In this document: piece after piece, positions 36,862 to 47,124 of the stretch
Numbering within the stretch: the first letter of the stretch is position 1
How the letters are laid out: every line of letters starts with the position of its first letter
Assembly: GCA_024655905.1 (NCBI GenBank)
Contig: JANLFP010000009.1
Span: forward strand, 1 to 64,000
DNA from: Tepidanaerobacteraceae bacterium
GTDB lineage: Bacteria > Bacillota > Thermosediminibacteria > Thermosediminibacterales > Tepidanaerobacteraceae
Length of the DNA: 64,000 nt
Reading direction: 5' to 3'
The notes under the pieces: generated by a model
Seen by the model: only the letters and a program-made list of their open reading frames with translations
Databases searched by the model: none
What the model was told of the DNA's origin: nothing
Made by a program: the position numbers and the translations under genes

Positions 36862-36937
36862 GGGCCATTAGCTCAGGCGGAAGAGCACCTGACTTTTAAT
36901 CAGGGTGTCGGTGGTTCGAGTCCACCATGGCTCACCA
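36862..36937 (+). tRNA. tRNA-Lys (TTT)
   Basis: Acceptor GGGCCAT/ATGGCTC (one G-T pair), anticodon loop CTTTTAA (TTT), TΨC GGTGGTTCGAGTCCACC, encoded CCA. Confidence 0.95.
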
Positions 36938-36938
36938 T

Positions 36939-37022
36939 GCGGGCATGGCGGAACTGGCAGACGCGCCAGACTTAGGATCTGGTGGACTTTCCGTGGAGGT
37001 TCAAATCCTCTTGCCCGCACCA
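36939..37022 (+). tRNA. tRNA-Leu (TAG)
   Basis: Class II tRNA with acceptor GCGGGCA/TGCCCGC, anticodon loop CTTAGGA (TAG), a long variable arm, and encoded CCA (37020-37022). Confidence 0.95.
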
Positions 37023-37037
37023 TAAAAGGATTTAAAT

Positions 37038-37066
37038 ACCTCGGCGCATGCCGGGGTGTTATTTTG
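37038..37066 (+). terminator. Terminator of the tRNA cluster
   Basis: ACCTCGGC (37038-37045) pairs with GCCGGGGT (37050-37057) over 8 bp, followed by GTTATTTTG. The T tract is interrupted, so moderate. Confidence 0.7.
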
Positions 37067-37148
37067 TCATATATAATTTATAGATTATACATAAATTTTG
37101 TGCTATAATATTGGCAAAAGATAGGCCGAAAATGCAAGGAGGAGCATA

Positions 37149-38495
37149 ATGAAAATCAGTCTGGAAAAAATAGAAAATAACACTGCCGTCCTGAAATTTG
37201 AAGTTGACGAGGAGCAATTCGAGCAGGCCATGGAGCAGGCTTACAGAAAGGACGCAAAAAAATTCGCCATTCCGGGATTCAGAAGGGGGAAGGCTCCGAG
37301 AAAACTCATCGAGATGCACTATGGTCCTGAAGTTTTTTATGAGAGCGCTGCTGAAATCATCCTGCCCCAGGCTTACCAGAAGGGCGTGCAGCAATATCAT
37401 CTGGAACCCGTGGATCAGCCGGCATACGACATAGAGCAAATAGAAAAAGGCAAACCTTTAATCGCAACCGCAAAAGTGGTTGTGAGCCCCGAGGTAAAAT
37501 TAAAGGAATACAGGGGATTAGAAGTTGAAAAAGTTGTATATAATGTAACTGAAGAAGACGTGGAAAAAGAGCTCAAAGCCCTGCAGGAAAAAAACGCCCG
37601 GCTCATCGCAGTAGAAGACAGACCATCTCAAAAAGGCGACGTTGCCGTCATAGACTTTGAGGGAAGAATCGACGGAGAGCCTTTTGAGGGCGGCAAGGCC
37701 GAAAATTATCATATTGAGATCGGTTCAGGCGCTTTGATAGATGGTTTTGAGGATCAAATCGAGGGCATGAATCCGGGAGAAACAAGAGAAATAAATATAA
37801 CTTTTCCCGGAGACTACAAGGTAGAAAGCCTGGCGGGCAAACAGGCAACATTCAGCGTGACTTTGAAGGAACTCAAGAAAAAGGAGCTTTCCCCGCTGGA
37901 TGATGAATTTGCAAAGGATGTAAGTGAGTTTGACACTCTGGAAGAATTAAAAATAGACATAAAGAATAAATTGGAACAGAGAGCAAAAACCATCGAAGAG
38001 GGCTCGCTGAAATCGGCTATTGTTGATAAGCTGATGGAAAACGCAGAGGTGGACATTCCGCATGTGATGATAGACAGAGAAATAGACAGACTAATTATGG
38101 ATTTTGTCTATAATCTGAAAATGAGGGGGTTAGACCTGAAAACTTACCTGGAAAGCACAAAGATGACTCCCCAGGAGTTCAGGGAAAAATTCCACGACAG
38201 GGCTCATGTCAATGTAAAGTCGTCGCTCGTTCTTCAGGAAGTGGCAAAACGTGAAGACATTAAGGTATCCGATGAAGAAGCAGACGAAGAAATCCAAAAG
38301 TATGCCGAAATGTCTAAAAAAACGGCGGATGAATACAAAAAGAGCCTCAAACCGGAAGACATATCGAGAATAAAGGATATTATTCTGACCCGGAAAATAT
38401 TCGATTTTCTAATCTCCAATGCGAAAATCACAGAAAAGAAGCTGGAAGACGCGCAAAAAGAGAATGACAACCCTATAGAAGGGGAGAATATGTAA
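37149..38495 (+). CDS. tig: Trigger factor
   Basis: 448 residues from ATG 37149 (AAGGAGGA upstream). N-terminal ribosome-binding domain with the GFRRGKAPRKLIE signature (about 45-57), FKBP-type PPIase domain (about 160-245; VAVIDFEGRIDGEPFEGGKA), and a C-terminal helical chaperone domain. It binds near the ribosomal exit tunnel and assists folding of nascent chains. Followed by clpP and clpX, the usual Firmicute order. Confidence 0.97.
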   Translation: MKISLEKIENNTAVLKFEVDEEQFEQAMEQAYRKDAKKFAIPGFRRGKAPRKLIEMHYGPEVFYESAAEIILPQAYQKGVQQYHLEPVDQPAYDIEQIEKGKPLIATAKVVVSPEVKLKEYRGLEVEKVVYNVTEEDVEKELKALQEKNARLIAVEDRPSQKGDVAVIDFEGRIDGEPFEGGKAENYHIEIGSGALIDGFEDQIEGMNPGETREINITFPGDYKVESLAGKQATFSVTLKELKKKELSPLDDEFAKDVSEFDTLEELKIDIKNKLEQRAKTIEEGSLKSAIVDKLMENAEVDIPHVMIDREIDRLIMDFVYNLKMRGLDLKTYLESTKMTPQEFREKFHDRAHVNVKSSLVLQEVAKREDIKVSDEEADEEIQKYAEMSKKTADEYKKSLKPEDISRIKDIILTRKIFDFLISNAKITEKKLEDAQKENDNPIEGENM

Positions 38496-38544
38496 ATGTG
38501 CCGGCGCCAGGGGAGGACTAAATTATTCTAAGGAGGTTTTTTAA

Positions 38545-39129
38545 TTGAGTTTGGTACCAATTGTTGTGGAACAGACCAATAGAGGAGAAAGGGCATATGA
38601 TATCTACTCCAGACTTTTGAAGGAGCGCATAATTTTTATAGGAACTCCCATCGATGATACTGTATCCAGCCTTGTCATTGCTCAGATGCTGTATCTGGAA
38701 TCGGAAGACCCCGACAAGGATATATTCCTTTACATCAACAGCCCGGGAGGCTCTGTAACCGCAGGCCTTGCCATATACGACACCATGCAGTACATCAAAC
38801 CCAAGGTGTCTACCATGTGCATGGGGCTGGCTGCCAGCATGGGGGCCGTACTGCTCACTGCGGGAGCCGATGGCAAGAGATACGCACTTCCCAATTCCCG
38901 AATAATGATACATCAACCCTGGGGAGGGGTCCAAGGAAAGGCGGTGGATATCGAAACCCATGCCAGAGAAATACTTCGATTGAGGGAATTGCTGAACGGA
39001 ATACTGGCAAAACATACTAAACAACCGATTGAAAGGATAGAAAAAGATACCGATAGGGATTACTTTATGTCAGCGGAAGAGGCCCGGGAATATGGCCTGA
39101 TTGACGAGGTGATCCACAAGAGGAAGTAA
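38545..39129 (+). CDS. clpP: ATP-dependent Clp protease proteolytic subunit
   Basis: 194 residues from TTG 38545 (AAGGAGG upstream). The serine-protease triad is visible: Ser in [11 protein letters not shown] (about 98), His in IMIHQPWGG (about 123), and Asp in [11 protein letters not shown] (about 172). ClpP forms a double-heptamer peptidase fed by ClpX, encoded just downstream. Confidence 0.97.
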   Translation: MSLVPIVVEQTNRGERAYDIYSRLLKERIIFIGTPIDDTVSSLVIAQMLYLESEDPDKDIFLYINSPGGSVTAGLAIYDTMQYIKPKVSTMCMGLAASMGAVLLTAGADGKRYALPNSRIMIHQPWGGVQGKAVDIETHAREILRLRELLNGILAKHTKQPIERIEKDTDRDYFMSAEEAREYGLIDEVIHKRK

Positions 39130-39150
39130 GCTTAAAAGGAGAGTGTTGGG

Positions 39151-40416
39151 ATGTTTAAATTTAGCGACGATAAGGGCCAGCTCAAGTGTTCCTTTTGCGG
39201 TAAAACCCAGGATCAGGTTCGAAAACTGGTGGCAGGTCCGGGAGTATATATTTGCGATGAATGCATAGAGTTATGCAATGAAATTATCGAAGAAGAGTTC
39301 GGCGAAGATGCCGAGATGGATTTCGCCGACATTCCGAAACCTCACGAGATAAAGGAAGTACTTGACCAGTATGTGGTGGGACAGGAGCAGGCGAAAAAAA
39401 TACTATCGGTGGCGGTTTACAACCATTACAAACGAATCAATTCGGAAGTCAAAATGGACGATGTGGAACTCCAGAAAAGCAATATAATCATGCTTGGCCC
39501 CACCGGCAGCGGGAAAACCCTTCTCGCCCAGACTCTCGCCAGGATATTGAATGTGCCGTTTGCCATAGCCGATGCCACATCGCTTACTGAAGCAGGCTAT
39601 GTGGGAGAAGATGTGGAAAACATACTGCTGAAACTTATACAGGCCGCAGACTATGATGTGGAGAAAGCCGAGAAGGGAATAGTATACATTGACGAGATAG
39701 ACAAGATTGCGAGGAAATCGGAGAATCCATCAATTACCAGGGATGTTTCGGGAGAAGGAGTGCAGCAGGCACTGCTCAAGATATTGGAGGGGACAATAGC
39801 CAGCGTTCCGCCTCAGGGCGGCCGCAAGCACCCCCACCAGGAATTCATACAGATTGACACAACAAATATTCTGTTTATATGCGGCGGGGCTTTCGAAGGC
39901 ATAGACAAAATCATAAAAAACCGCATAGGCAAGAAGTCCATTGGCTTTGAAGCCGAAATTCAAAGCCAGGAAGACAGAAACGTGGGAGAAATATTGAAGC
40001 ATATGATGCCAGAAGATTTGCTGAAATACGGCATGATACCCGAATTCGTTGGAAGGGTGCCGATAATAGTAACCCTGGATGCACTGGATGAAAAAGCTCT
40101 TATAAAGATATTGAAGGAACCCAAGAATGCCCTGGTAAAACAGTATCAAAAACTGTTCGAAATGGACAATGCCCAGCTGGAATTTACCGACGAGGCTCTG
40201 ACTTTAATCGCTCAGGAAGCCATAAAGCGGAAGACCGGCGCCAGAGGATTGAGGGCCATTCTCGAAGACATTATGCTGGATGTAATGTATGAAATTCCGA
40301 GGAGAAACGATATAGCCAAGTGTGTGGTGACCAGAGAGGTCATTCTGAACCATGAAAACCCCATCATAGTCACCGCAGAGCGCAAAAAGGGAAAGAAAAA
40401 GGAAGTCACGGCATAA
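39151..40416 (+). CDS. clpX: ATP-dependent Clp protease ATP-binding subunit ClpX
   Basis: 421 residues. N-terminal zinc domain (CSFCGK, then CDECIELC), Walker [13 protein letters not shown], Walker [10 protein letters not shown], the IGF-like loop region ([12 protein letters not shown]) for ClpP docking, and a C-terminal sensor-2 domain ([11 protein letters not shown]). It unfolds substrates and feeds them to ClpP. 21 bp after clpP. Confidence 0.98.
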   Translation: MFKFSDDKGQLKCSFCGKTQDQVRKLVAGPGVYICDECIELCNEIIEEEFGEDAEMDFADIPKPHEIKEVLDQYVVGQEQAKKILSVAVYNHYKRINSEVKMDDVELQKSNIIMLGPTGSGKTLLAQTLARILNVPFAIADATSLTEAGYVGEDVENILLKLIQAADYDVEKAEKGIVYIDEIDKIARKSENPSITRDVSGEGVQQALLKILEGTIASVPPQGGRKHPHQEFIQIDTTNILFICGGAFEGIDKIIKNRIGKKSIGFEAEIQSQEDRNVGEILKHMMPEDLLKYGMIPEFVGRVPIIVTLDALDEKALIKILKEPKNALVKQYQKLFEMDNAQLEFTDEALTLIAQEAIKRKTGARGLRAILEDIMLDVMYEIPRRNDIAKCVVTREVILNHENPIIVTAERKKGKKKEVTA

Positions 40417-40422
40417 AACAGT

Positions 40423-40448
40423 GCCCCGGCGTTTGCCGGGCCTTTTTT
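40423..40448 (+). terminator. Intrinsic terminator after clpX
   Basis: CCCGGC (40425-40430) pairs with GCCGGG (40435-40440), loop GTTT, followed by CCTTTTTT. Confidence 0.9.
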
Positions 40449-40542
40449 ATGCCTGCGAATAATTTTATTGGCTCGGTTTTTTTTAATGCAGAAATATCTG
40501 AATGTGAGCATCGCCTCCTTAAAATCGTTTCCGCACAGCCTG

Positions 40543-40580
40543 ATGCGACAAAATGAGAACCGTCCCCGTGTTGCATTTTA
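40543..40580. repeat. Solo REP-like repeat between clpX and lonB
   Basis: It contains the core GAGAACCGTCCCCGTG, shared with the repeats around the RAYT gene at 56.7-57.6 kb. The ends are an imperfect palindrome, ATGCGACA against TGTTGCAT (7 of 8). Probably mobilised in trans by a RAYT transposase. Confidence 0.75.
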
Positions 40581-40657
40581 CTTCCCTTTCCAGGATAAAT
40601 TAATTCTTCAAGGTTATAATAAAAAATAATGGATGTTCGGGAAGGGAGGAATTTTGA

Positions 40658-42325
40658 TTGAATGTAACTCTGAATCTATTGAGCCTGGTACAAATTTTTT
40701 TTGCAGTTGTAATCGGGCTTTATTTTTTGAATCTCTTGAAAAACCAGCAGGGAAGCAGAGTGACAATAGATAGAGAATCCAGAAAGGAAATGGAAAAACT
40801 GCAGAAAATGAAAGAGATATCTCTTACCCAGCCCCTGGCAGAAAAAACCCGCCCCGCGACTTTTGATGAAATCGTCGGTCAGGCCGACGGGTTGAAAGCG
40901 CTGAGGGCTGCACTTTGCGGCCCAAATCCCCAGCATGTAATAATATACGGTCCCCCGGGCATAGGAAAAACAGCAGCAGCCAGACTCGTGCTGGAGGATG
41001 CCAAGAAAACCGCCGGGTCTCCTTTCAAACCCGATGCAAAATTTGTGGAAGTGGATGCAACCATAGCCAGATTTGATGAAAGGGGCATAGCGGACCCGCT
41101 CATAGGTTCGGTGCATGACCCGATATATCAGGGGGCCGGGCCGCTTGGAATTGCAGGCATACCGCAGCCAAAACCCGGTGCCGTCACCAAGGCTCACGGA
41201 GGCGTGCTGTTCATAGATGAGATAGGAGAACTTCATCCCATACAGATGAATAAACTCCTGAAAGTGCTTGAAGACCGTAAAGTTTTCCTGGAGAGCGCCT
41301 ATTACAGCAGTGAAGATCCAAACATCCCGAAACACATACACGAAATATTTCAAAACGGCCTGCCAGCTGACTTCCGCCTGATAGGCGCTACCACGAGGAC
41401 ACCGGATGAAATACCTCCAGCTATCCGCTCCAGATGCCTCGAGATATTCTTTCAGCCGCTATCACCGGAAGATATAGGCAAAATAGCCCAGAATGCGGTT
41501 AGAAAGATTAATTTCGAGATGGATGATTTTTCTTTGAACATCATAAAAAAATATGCTACCAACGGGCGCGAGGCGGTTAATATAATACAAATGGCTGCTG
41601 GGCTGGCCATGACCGATGGAAGGCGAAAGCTGGAAGCCAAAGATGTTGAGTGGGTCATAAACAGCGGGCAGTATCCTCCCAGGCCCGAAAAAAAAGTAAG
41701 CCCGGTGCCGCAGATAGGGCTTGCCAATGGCCTCGCGGTTTACGGCCCCAACATGGGTACCCTTCTGGAAATAGAAACCACTGCCATTCTTACCCAAAAG
41801 GGCCGCGGGACTCTATCCGTTACAGGAGTGGTGGAGGAAGAGGAAATGGGAGGTACCGCCCACAGGCTCAAGAGAAAGGGAACGGCTAGAGGCTCTGTGG
41901 ACAACGTGATGACGGTTTTAAGGAAGTATCTGGAGACAGACCCCAGGGATTATGATATCCACCTGAATTTCCCCGGCGGCGTACCAATTGATGGCCCTTC
42001 AGCAGGCATAACCATAGCCACATCCATATATTCAGCCATTACCGGCATTCCGGTCGACAACGAAGTGGCCATGACTGGGGAACTTTCAATAAGAGGCTTT
42101 GTAAAACCAATCGGCGGGGTTGTGCCAAAAATCGAAGCGGCCCGCAGGGCGGGAGTAAAAACTGTCATCATACCCAAGGAAAACTGGCAGGAAATGTTCA
42201 AGGCTATGGACATAAAAATAATAGCTGTGGATAGAATTGAAGAAGTTATGGAACATGCCCTGATTTTCTCAAGATATAATTCCATAAAAGAAACACTGTT
42301 AACCGAGGCCGGAAATCGAAGATAG
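40658..42325 (+). CDS. lonB: LonB-type ATP-dependent protease (sporulation Lon)
   Basis: 555 residues from TTG 40658 (GGGAGGA upstream). One N-terminal membrane segment (about 5-27), then an AAA+ domain (Walker A GPPGIGKTAA) and a Lon protease domain with Ser in [12 protein letters not shown] and Lys in KPIGGVVPKIEA. LonB lacks the long N-domain of Lon and, in Bacillus, works in the forespore under sigma-F. The adjacent lon gene is a second, full-length Lon. Confidence 0.94.
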   Translation: MNVTLNLLSLVQIFFAVVIGLYFLNLLKNQQGSRVTIDRESRKEMEKLQKMKEISLTQPLAEKTRPATFDEIVGQADGLKALRAALCGPNPQHVIIYGPPGIGKTAAARLVLEDAKKTAGSPFKPDAKFVEVDATIARFDERGIADPLIGSVHDPIYQGAGPLGIAGIPQPKPGAVTKAHGGVLFIDEIGELHPIQMNKLLKVLEDRKVFLESAYYSSEDPNIPKHIHEIFQNGLPADFRLIGATTRTPDEIPPAIRSRCLEIFFQPLSPEDIGKIAQNAVRKINFEMDDFSLNIIKKYATNGREAVNIIQMAAGLAMTDGRRKLEAKDVEWVINSGQYPPRPEKKVSPVPQIGLANGLAVYGPNMGTLLEIETTAILTQKGRGTLSVTGVVEEEEMGGTAHRLKRKGTARGSVDNVMTVLRKYLETDPRDYDIHLNFPGGVPIDGPSAGITIATSIYSAITGIPVDNEVAMTGELSIRGFVKPIGGVVPKIEAARRAGVKTVIIPKENWQEMFKAMDIKIIAVDRIEEVMEHALIFSRYNSIKETLLTEAGNRR

Positions 42326-42415
42326 AAAGAGAAGGGAGGGAGGAGTTGAGAAATATTTATAGAATATTTTTTTATAGAATTAATATGAAGGTTTAAAATC
42401 GTAGGGGGAATTTTT

Positions 42416-44803
42416 GTGATAAGAAAAAATATCGGACGCGAGCTGCCCCTGCTACCGCTCCGGGGGTTGCTGGTATTCCCGAATGCGGTGCTGCACTTTG
42501 ATGTGGGAAGGGATAAATCAATCGGGGCTCTGGAAGAAGCAATGGTCATGGACCAGAAAATACTACTGGTCGCTCAGAAGGATGCAAAGACTGATTTTCC
42601 GGATAAAGACGATATATATACGACTGGAACGGTGGCAAAAATAAAGCAGCTTTTGAAAATGCCCCAGGATACCATCAGGGTATTGATAGAAGGGCTCAAC
42701 AGGGCGGTGATAAAAGAATACATTCAAATCGACCCCTTTTTCAAGGTTAGAGTAGAAGAAGTGTTTGAAGGAGATGAAAAGGCGACTCCTGAAGAAGAAG
42801 CCCTGATGCGAAGTGTCATGAGCCTATTTGAACGGTACATGGATCTTTCAAGAAAGCTGCCTCCGGATGTGATAATATCTTTGAACGGTGTTGCAAATCC
42901 CGGCCGTTTTGCAGATATCGTGGCATCACAGATGGCAATCAAAACGGAAGACAAGCAAAAAATTCTGGAGACCCTTTCATTTAAAAAAAGGCTTGAATTA
43001 TTATTCCAAATAATATCTCAAGAGATAGAAATCCTGGAAATCGAAAAAAGAATAAACAACAGGGTTAAGAAACAGATAGAAAAAAGCCAGAAGGAGTATT
43101 ATCTCAGGGAGCAGATGCGCGCCATACAGAAAGAGCTTGGCCAGCAGGATGAAAGGATGCTGGAAGCCGACGAATACCGGGAAAAAATAAAAGCACTGGG
43201 ACTTTCGGGAGAAATGGAGGACAAGATTCTCAAAGAAGTGGACAGGCTGGAAAAAATGCCTCCCGCTTCCGTGGAAATATCAGTTGTGCGGTCATATCTT
43301 GAATGGATTGTTTCGATGCCGTGGAATGTGCTTACCGAAGACGTCATGGATATAAGGTATGCTGAAAAAATATTGAATGAAGAACATTACGGCCTTGAAA
43401 AAATAAAGGAGAGAATTCTGGAATTTCTCGCCGTGAAAAAACTTTCCGGAAGGATAAAAGGCCCTGTTTTATGCCTCGTGGGCCCTCCCGGAGTGGGCAA
43501 AACATCTCTGGCCAGGTCGATTGCGAGAGCAATGGGCCGGAAGTTTGTCAGGATTTCTCTGGGCGGCGTGCGCGATGAAGCAGAAATAAGGGGTCACAGG
43601 AGAACATACGTTGGGGCTTTGCCAGGAAGGATCATTCAGGGAATGAGGCAGGCGGGTTCAAGAAATCCGGTGTTTTTGCTGGATGAAATCGATAAGATGA
43701 GCGCGGATTTTCGGGGGGACCCGTCGGCAGCGCTTCTGGAAGTACTGGACCCTGAACAGAACAACGGTTTTTCCGACCATTATATAGAATTGCCCTTTGA
43801 TTTATCCAGGGTTTTATTTATTACTACAGCCAATACTCTTTACAATATACCGGGACCGCTTCTCGACAGAATGGAAACCTTAACAATCCCCGGGTATACG
43901 GAAGATGAGAAACTTGAGATAGCAAAAAGGCACCTCATACCAAAGCAGCTTTCGGAACACGGCCTCACCCAGGATAAAATCACATTTGCAGATGATGGTT
44001 TACTCAAAATTATTCGCAGCTATACAAGAGAAGCCGGTGTGAGGAACCTGGAGCGGGAAATCGCCGGAATATGCCGGAAAGCGGCGAAAACCATAGTTGA
44101 AGGGGAGAAAACCCTTTTGAATGTAGATGCCGCTTTGGTGGAGAGATTTCTGGGCAGCCCCAGGTTTTACTATGGAGTAATTGAAAAACAGGATCTGATC
44201 GGGGTTGCAACGGGTCTGGCATGGACCGATGCAGGCGGGGACATCCTGAGTATTGAAGTGACCGTAATGAAGGGCAAAGGCAAATTGATACTCACCGGAA
44301 AGCTGGGAGATGTGATGCAGGAATCGGCCCATGCGGGTTACAGCTATGTTAGGTCTAGGGCCGAAGAACTAGGCATAGAGGAGGATTTCAACGAAAAATA
44401 CGATATTCACATTCATGTTCCCGAAGGCGCGATACCCAAAGATGGGCCGTCGGCGGGCATTACAATGGCCTGCGCTTTAATTTCCGCGCTTTCGTCCAGG
44501 CCGGTGGATAGAACCGTGGCCATGACCGGCGAAATAACGCTCCGCGGCAGGGTGCTGCCGGTGGGAGGAATAAAGGAAAAGGTGCTGGCAGCTCACAGAG
44601 CAGGCATCAAGACAATAATAATTCCAGAGGAAAACACCAAAGATTTGGAGGAAGTCCCCCGGCATGTAAAAGACGATTTATGCTTCGTATTCGTAAATAA
44701 TATGGATGAAGTGCTGGAGAGAGCCCTGACAAGACATCCCGAAAAACACATCCCGCCGGTGCATGAAGGTGACGGAGCCCGGATGAATGTTTATCCGTCT
44801 TGA
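42416..44803 (+). CDS. lon: ATP-dependent protease La (Lon)
   Basis: 795 residues from GTG 42416 (AGGGGGA upstream). N-terminal Lon substrate domain (about 10-200), coiled coil (about 205-260), AAA+ domain (Walker [12 protein letters not shown]) and C-terminal protease domain with the Ser-Lys dyad ([12 protein letters not shown]; Lys in GIKEKVLAA). A cytosolic quality-control protease. Completes the clp-lon cluster. Confidence 0.97.
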   Translation: MIRKNIGRELPLLPLRGLLVFPNAVLHFDVGRDKSIGALEEAMVMDQKILLVAQKDAKTDFPDKDDIYTTGTVAKIKQLLKMPQDTIRVLIEGLNRAVIKEYIQIDPFFKVRVEEVFEGDEKATPEEEALMRSVMSLFERYMDLSRKLPPDVIISLNGVANPGRFADIVASQMAIKTEDKQKILETLSFKKRLELLFQIISQEIEILEIEKRINNRVKKQIEKSQKEYYLREQMRAIQKELGQQDERMLEADEYREKIKALGLSGEMEDKILKEVDRLEKMPPASVEISVVRSYLEWIVSMPWNVLTEDVMDIRYAEKILNEEHYGLEKIKERILEFLAVKKLSGRIKGPVLCLVGPPGVGKTSLARSIARAMGRKFVRISLGGVRDEAEIRGHRRTYVGALPGRIIQGMRQAGSRNPVFLLDEIDKMSADFRGDPSAALLEVLDPEQNNGFSDHYIELPFDLSRVLFITTANTLYNIPGPLLDRMETLTIPGYTEDEKLEIAKRHLIPKQLSEHGLTQDKITFADDGLLKIIRSYTREAGVRNLEREIAGICRKAAKTIVEGEKTLLNVDAALVERFLGSPRFYYGVIEKQDLIGVATGLAWTDAGGDILSIEVTVMKGKGKLILTGKLGDVMQESAHAGYSYVRSRAEELGIEEDFNEKYDIHIHVPEGAIPKDGPSAGITMACALISALSSRPVDRTVAMTGEITLRGRVLPVGGIKEKVLAAHRAGIKTIIIPEENTKDLEEVPRHVKDDLCFVFVNNMDEVLERALTRHPEKHIPPVHEGDGARMNVYPS

Positions 44804-44931
44804 TTTATTTTTGCGCTCAGGAAGGATTTTCCGCTGTTTGTGTAGAAGTATTAAAAACATCAAGGATAGTGCGAGGCAAAAAATGGCATATAATTATTTT
44901 AAATGACTCAAATAACGAGGAGGCTTTTCCA

Positions 44932-46062
44932 ATGAAAAAGAGGTTGTATGTTTTGCTAGCCGCCATAATTTTCGGCACGCTGATTTTCAGTTCGGCGGCC
45001 ATGGCGGCGGGCGGGAGCGCAAAAAATGTAAAGGCGTATTTCAACAGCATTAAGATTTATGTGGATGGAAAGCAGCAGGCCAGCACACCGGAACCCTTCA
45101 TTTACAATAACGTTACATACGTGCCCATCAGGCTGGTAAGCACTGCGCTGGGAGCAAATGTATCCTGGGATGGCACCAGAAATGCGGTTGTTATAAGCAA
45201 AACCGCGGCAACTAATCAGGGGGAATCTACTCAGGCTTTGCAGCAGCAGATAGCCGATCTGAAAAGCCAGCTTGCACAGAAGGAAAGCCAAATAACCCAG
45301 CTTACCCAGCAGAACACGTATCTGCAGATAAGGGTTTCGGATCTGGAAGCCAGCCTGAAAAACCAGACATCAAAGAGCAGCGTCAATGCGGCAAAAGACC
45401 TGGAAGACTACCTTTACAACAAGTATTCCAAATGGAAGAGCATGGAATTCGACTATGATGTCAGCGGTGATGAAGACGACCTTGAATTGACGATAGGCAT
45501 CGACCTTTCAGACTACAAAAGCAAATGGAATTCCACCAGCCAGAGTTCAATAAAAAGCTGGCTCAATGATATTTTTGACTACGTGCAGGATGAATACCCC
45601 GATGCGGATTTTTCGGGCACCATAGAAGATACGGACAAAGATAAAACCCTTGTAAAATTCAGTTCGTCAGGCAGCAAGCTGACCGTGACTTTCAAATATA
45701 CCGAGTACGATTTTGATGATCTCGAAGATGAATTGAACGACGAATTTGGAGACAATCTCGACGATTACAGCAGCAAGTTCGGCAGCATGACCGCAGATAT
45801 TGCTGTGGACGGCGATGAAGATGATGAGGAAATATACATAACCATCACCGTAAACACCTCAAAATACGGAAGTGAATGGGATGCCGTTAAGGAGACGACC
45901 TATGCCGAAAAATGGATTAAGGACATTGTAAATTACGTTCTGGATGAATACGACGATTATGATGTATCGGGAGAAGTGGAAAACCAGAGCGGCAAGACCA
46001 TGATGTCATTCGATGTGAGTTCCTCAGGAAAAGTTACGTTTGACTGGGACTACAGCTACTAA
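44932..46062 (+). CDS. Secreted acidic protein with a copper-amine-oxidase-N-like domain and a duplicated C-terminal module
   Basis: 376 residues from ATG 44932 (GAGGAGG upstream; longer upstream starts lack a site). Signal peptide with AMAAGG cleavage region. CuAO-N-like domain (about 33-88; FIYNNVTYVPIRLVSTALGA). Coiled coil (about 98-145). Then two related, very acidic modules (about 150-260 and 262-375), each with DLED, a DYDVSGDEDD/IAVDGDEDD strand, S-E/K-W, and WL-DI--YV-DEY. The internal duplication is visible by eye. The N-terminal half is common in wall-associated clostridial proteins; the repeat module is not one I recognise. Confidence 0.85.
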   Translation: MKKRLYVLLAAIIFGTLIFSSAAMAAGGSAKNVKAYFNSIKIYVDGKQQASTPEPFIYNNVTYVPIRLVSTALGANVSWDGTRNAVVISKTAATNQGESTQALQQQIADLKSQLAQKESQITQLTQQNTYLQIRVSDLEASLKNQTSKSSVNAAKDLEDYLYNKYSKWKSMEFDYDVSGDEDDLELTIGIDLSDYKSKWNSTSQSSIKSWLNDIFDYVQDEYPDADFSGTIEDTDKDKTLVKFSSSGSKLTVTFKYTEYDFDDLEDELNDEFGDNLDDYSSKFGSMTADIAVDGDEDDEEIYITITVNTSKYGSEWDAVKETTYAEKWIKDIVNYVLDEYDDYDVSGEVENQSGKTMMSFDVSSSGKVTFDWDYSY

Positions 46063-46096
46063 TAGTAATTCGGGTCTGACCTAATTGTTCGAGATG

Positions 46097-46271
46097 GCCG
46101 GGTGATTTTTTGCAAAACCTTGAGCCCAGGATACCTCCGGTGGTACCTGGTGCAAGCGCGGGATGAGCCCTGAGGCCGACATCTTAGGCAGCAACGAATG
46201 GCCGGGAAACTTCCCCGAAATCAGGGCTGAACCTGCAAGCGGCAGGATGGGAAAAGGTGGGCAGGCCCGGC
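46097..46271 (+). ncRNA. Candidate structured RNA or riboswitch upstream of the LysM gene (family not recognised)
   Basis: A closing stem GCCGGG (46097-46102)/CCCGGC (46266-46271) encloses a bulged hairpin CCAGG-a-TACC/GGTACCTGG (46126-46150), a long-range perfect stem AGCCCTGA (46166-46173)/TCAGGGCT (46221-46228), and CCTGC/GCAGG (46232-46246). A terminator follows at 46305-46344, then the LysM gene. This is the layout of a leader riboswitch. LysM/cell-wall genes are often under c-di-AMP control, but the sequence does not show the ydaO motifs I know. Confidence 0.5.
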
Positions 46272-46304
46272 ATAAAAAAGGATGAAACAAAGTGTAAGTT
46301 GAAT

Positions 46305-46344
46305 TGAAAAAAGGGCTTCGGCGCATAGAGCCGGGCCTTTTTTT
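46305..46344 (+). terminator. Intrinsic terminator before the LysM gene
   Basis: AAAAAAGGGCTTCGGC pairs with GCCGGGCCTTTTTTT around a short loop (46305-46344). With the structured segment upstream it could be a regulated attenuator. Confidence 0.85.
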
Positions 46345-46430
46345 GTACTCCGCATCAAATTTGCGGCACACTTGGCCGAAAGGGTTCATAACATATAATA
46401 GATTGCTGCAAAGAGAAGGGAGGTTTTTAA

Positions 46431-47060
46431 ATGATCCGCTACGTGGTGCGTTCGGGAGACACACTTTTTGCCATCGCTGAAAGGCATGGCACTACCGTGG
46501 AAGCCATCATGTCGGCTAATAATCTTGCCGATCCAGACATTATATTTGTAGGCCAGGTGCTTTTGATTCCTGTGGAAGGTCCTGCTGTCCCGCCAATGCA
46601 GCCGTTTCCCCCGTTTCCTCCGGGACCCATGCCGCCTTCGGGCCCTGCGCCTGGACCTCGCCCCCGCCCCAGGCCGACCGTAACCAGGGCTTTTGACGGT
46701 ATTGAGTATACCTTGAGCCTTAACAGAGCAAGCTATAGAATGGGTGAACCGGTGGTGATAAGGCTGCGCAAAAAAAACATACTGTCGGTTCCGCTTACCC
46801 TCACTTACAGGACTTCTCAAAAAGTAGATTTCAGAATTACAAAAGACAACAATCTCATATGGCAATGGTCGAGAAATCAGTTTTTCACCCAGGCGATTAT
46901 TTCTGATACTTTTCAGCCGGGAGAGCAAAAAGTTTACAGGGCGATTTGGGACCAGAGAGCCGATGACATGCTGACAAGGCCGGGAAGATACAGGCTTACG
47001 GGGTGGAATCTGGCGACACCCGGCATTAGGTTGAGCCTGGAATTTGAAATAACAAGATAA
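46431..47060 (+). CDS. LysM and BsuPI-domain protein
   Basis: 209 residues from ATG 46431 (GGGAGG upstream). N-terminal LysM (about 3-46; YVVRSGDTLFAIAERHGTTV) binds peptidoglycan or chitin-like glycans. A Pro-rich linker (about 50-85) joins a BsuPI-like beta domain (about 90-205; YTLSLNRASYRMGEPVVIRL), related to the intracellular proteinase inhibitor fold. There is no signal peptide, as in SafA/CotE-type spore or wall-binding LysM proteins. Probable spore-coat or cell-wall-attached protein. Confidence 0.85.
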   Translation: MIRYVVRSGDTLFAIAERHGTTVEAIMSANNLADPDIIFVGQVLLIPVEGPAVPPMQPFPPFPPGPMPPSGPAPGPRPRPRPTVTRAFDGIEYTLSLNRASYRMGEPVVIRLRKKNILSVPLTLTYRTSQKVDFRITKDNNLIWQWSRNQFFTQAIISDTFQPGEQKVYRAIWDQRADDMLTRPGRYRLTGWNLATPGIRLSLEFEITR

Positions 47061-47124
47061 AAATTTTATAATGCGGTATACTGGAGAAAATAAATATATA
47101 TTCTCGTGCAATGGGGTGGAATTT

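Noticed and set aside
46097-46271. c-di-AMP (ydaO) riboswitch or 6S RNA
   Set aside because: A LysM target would fit ydaO, but the conserved GGGG-UGAAU and CAGCUAACC-type segments are absent; the multi-branched fold does not match the single long hairpin of 6S RNA.
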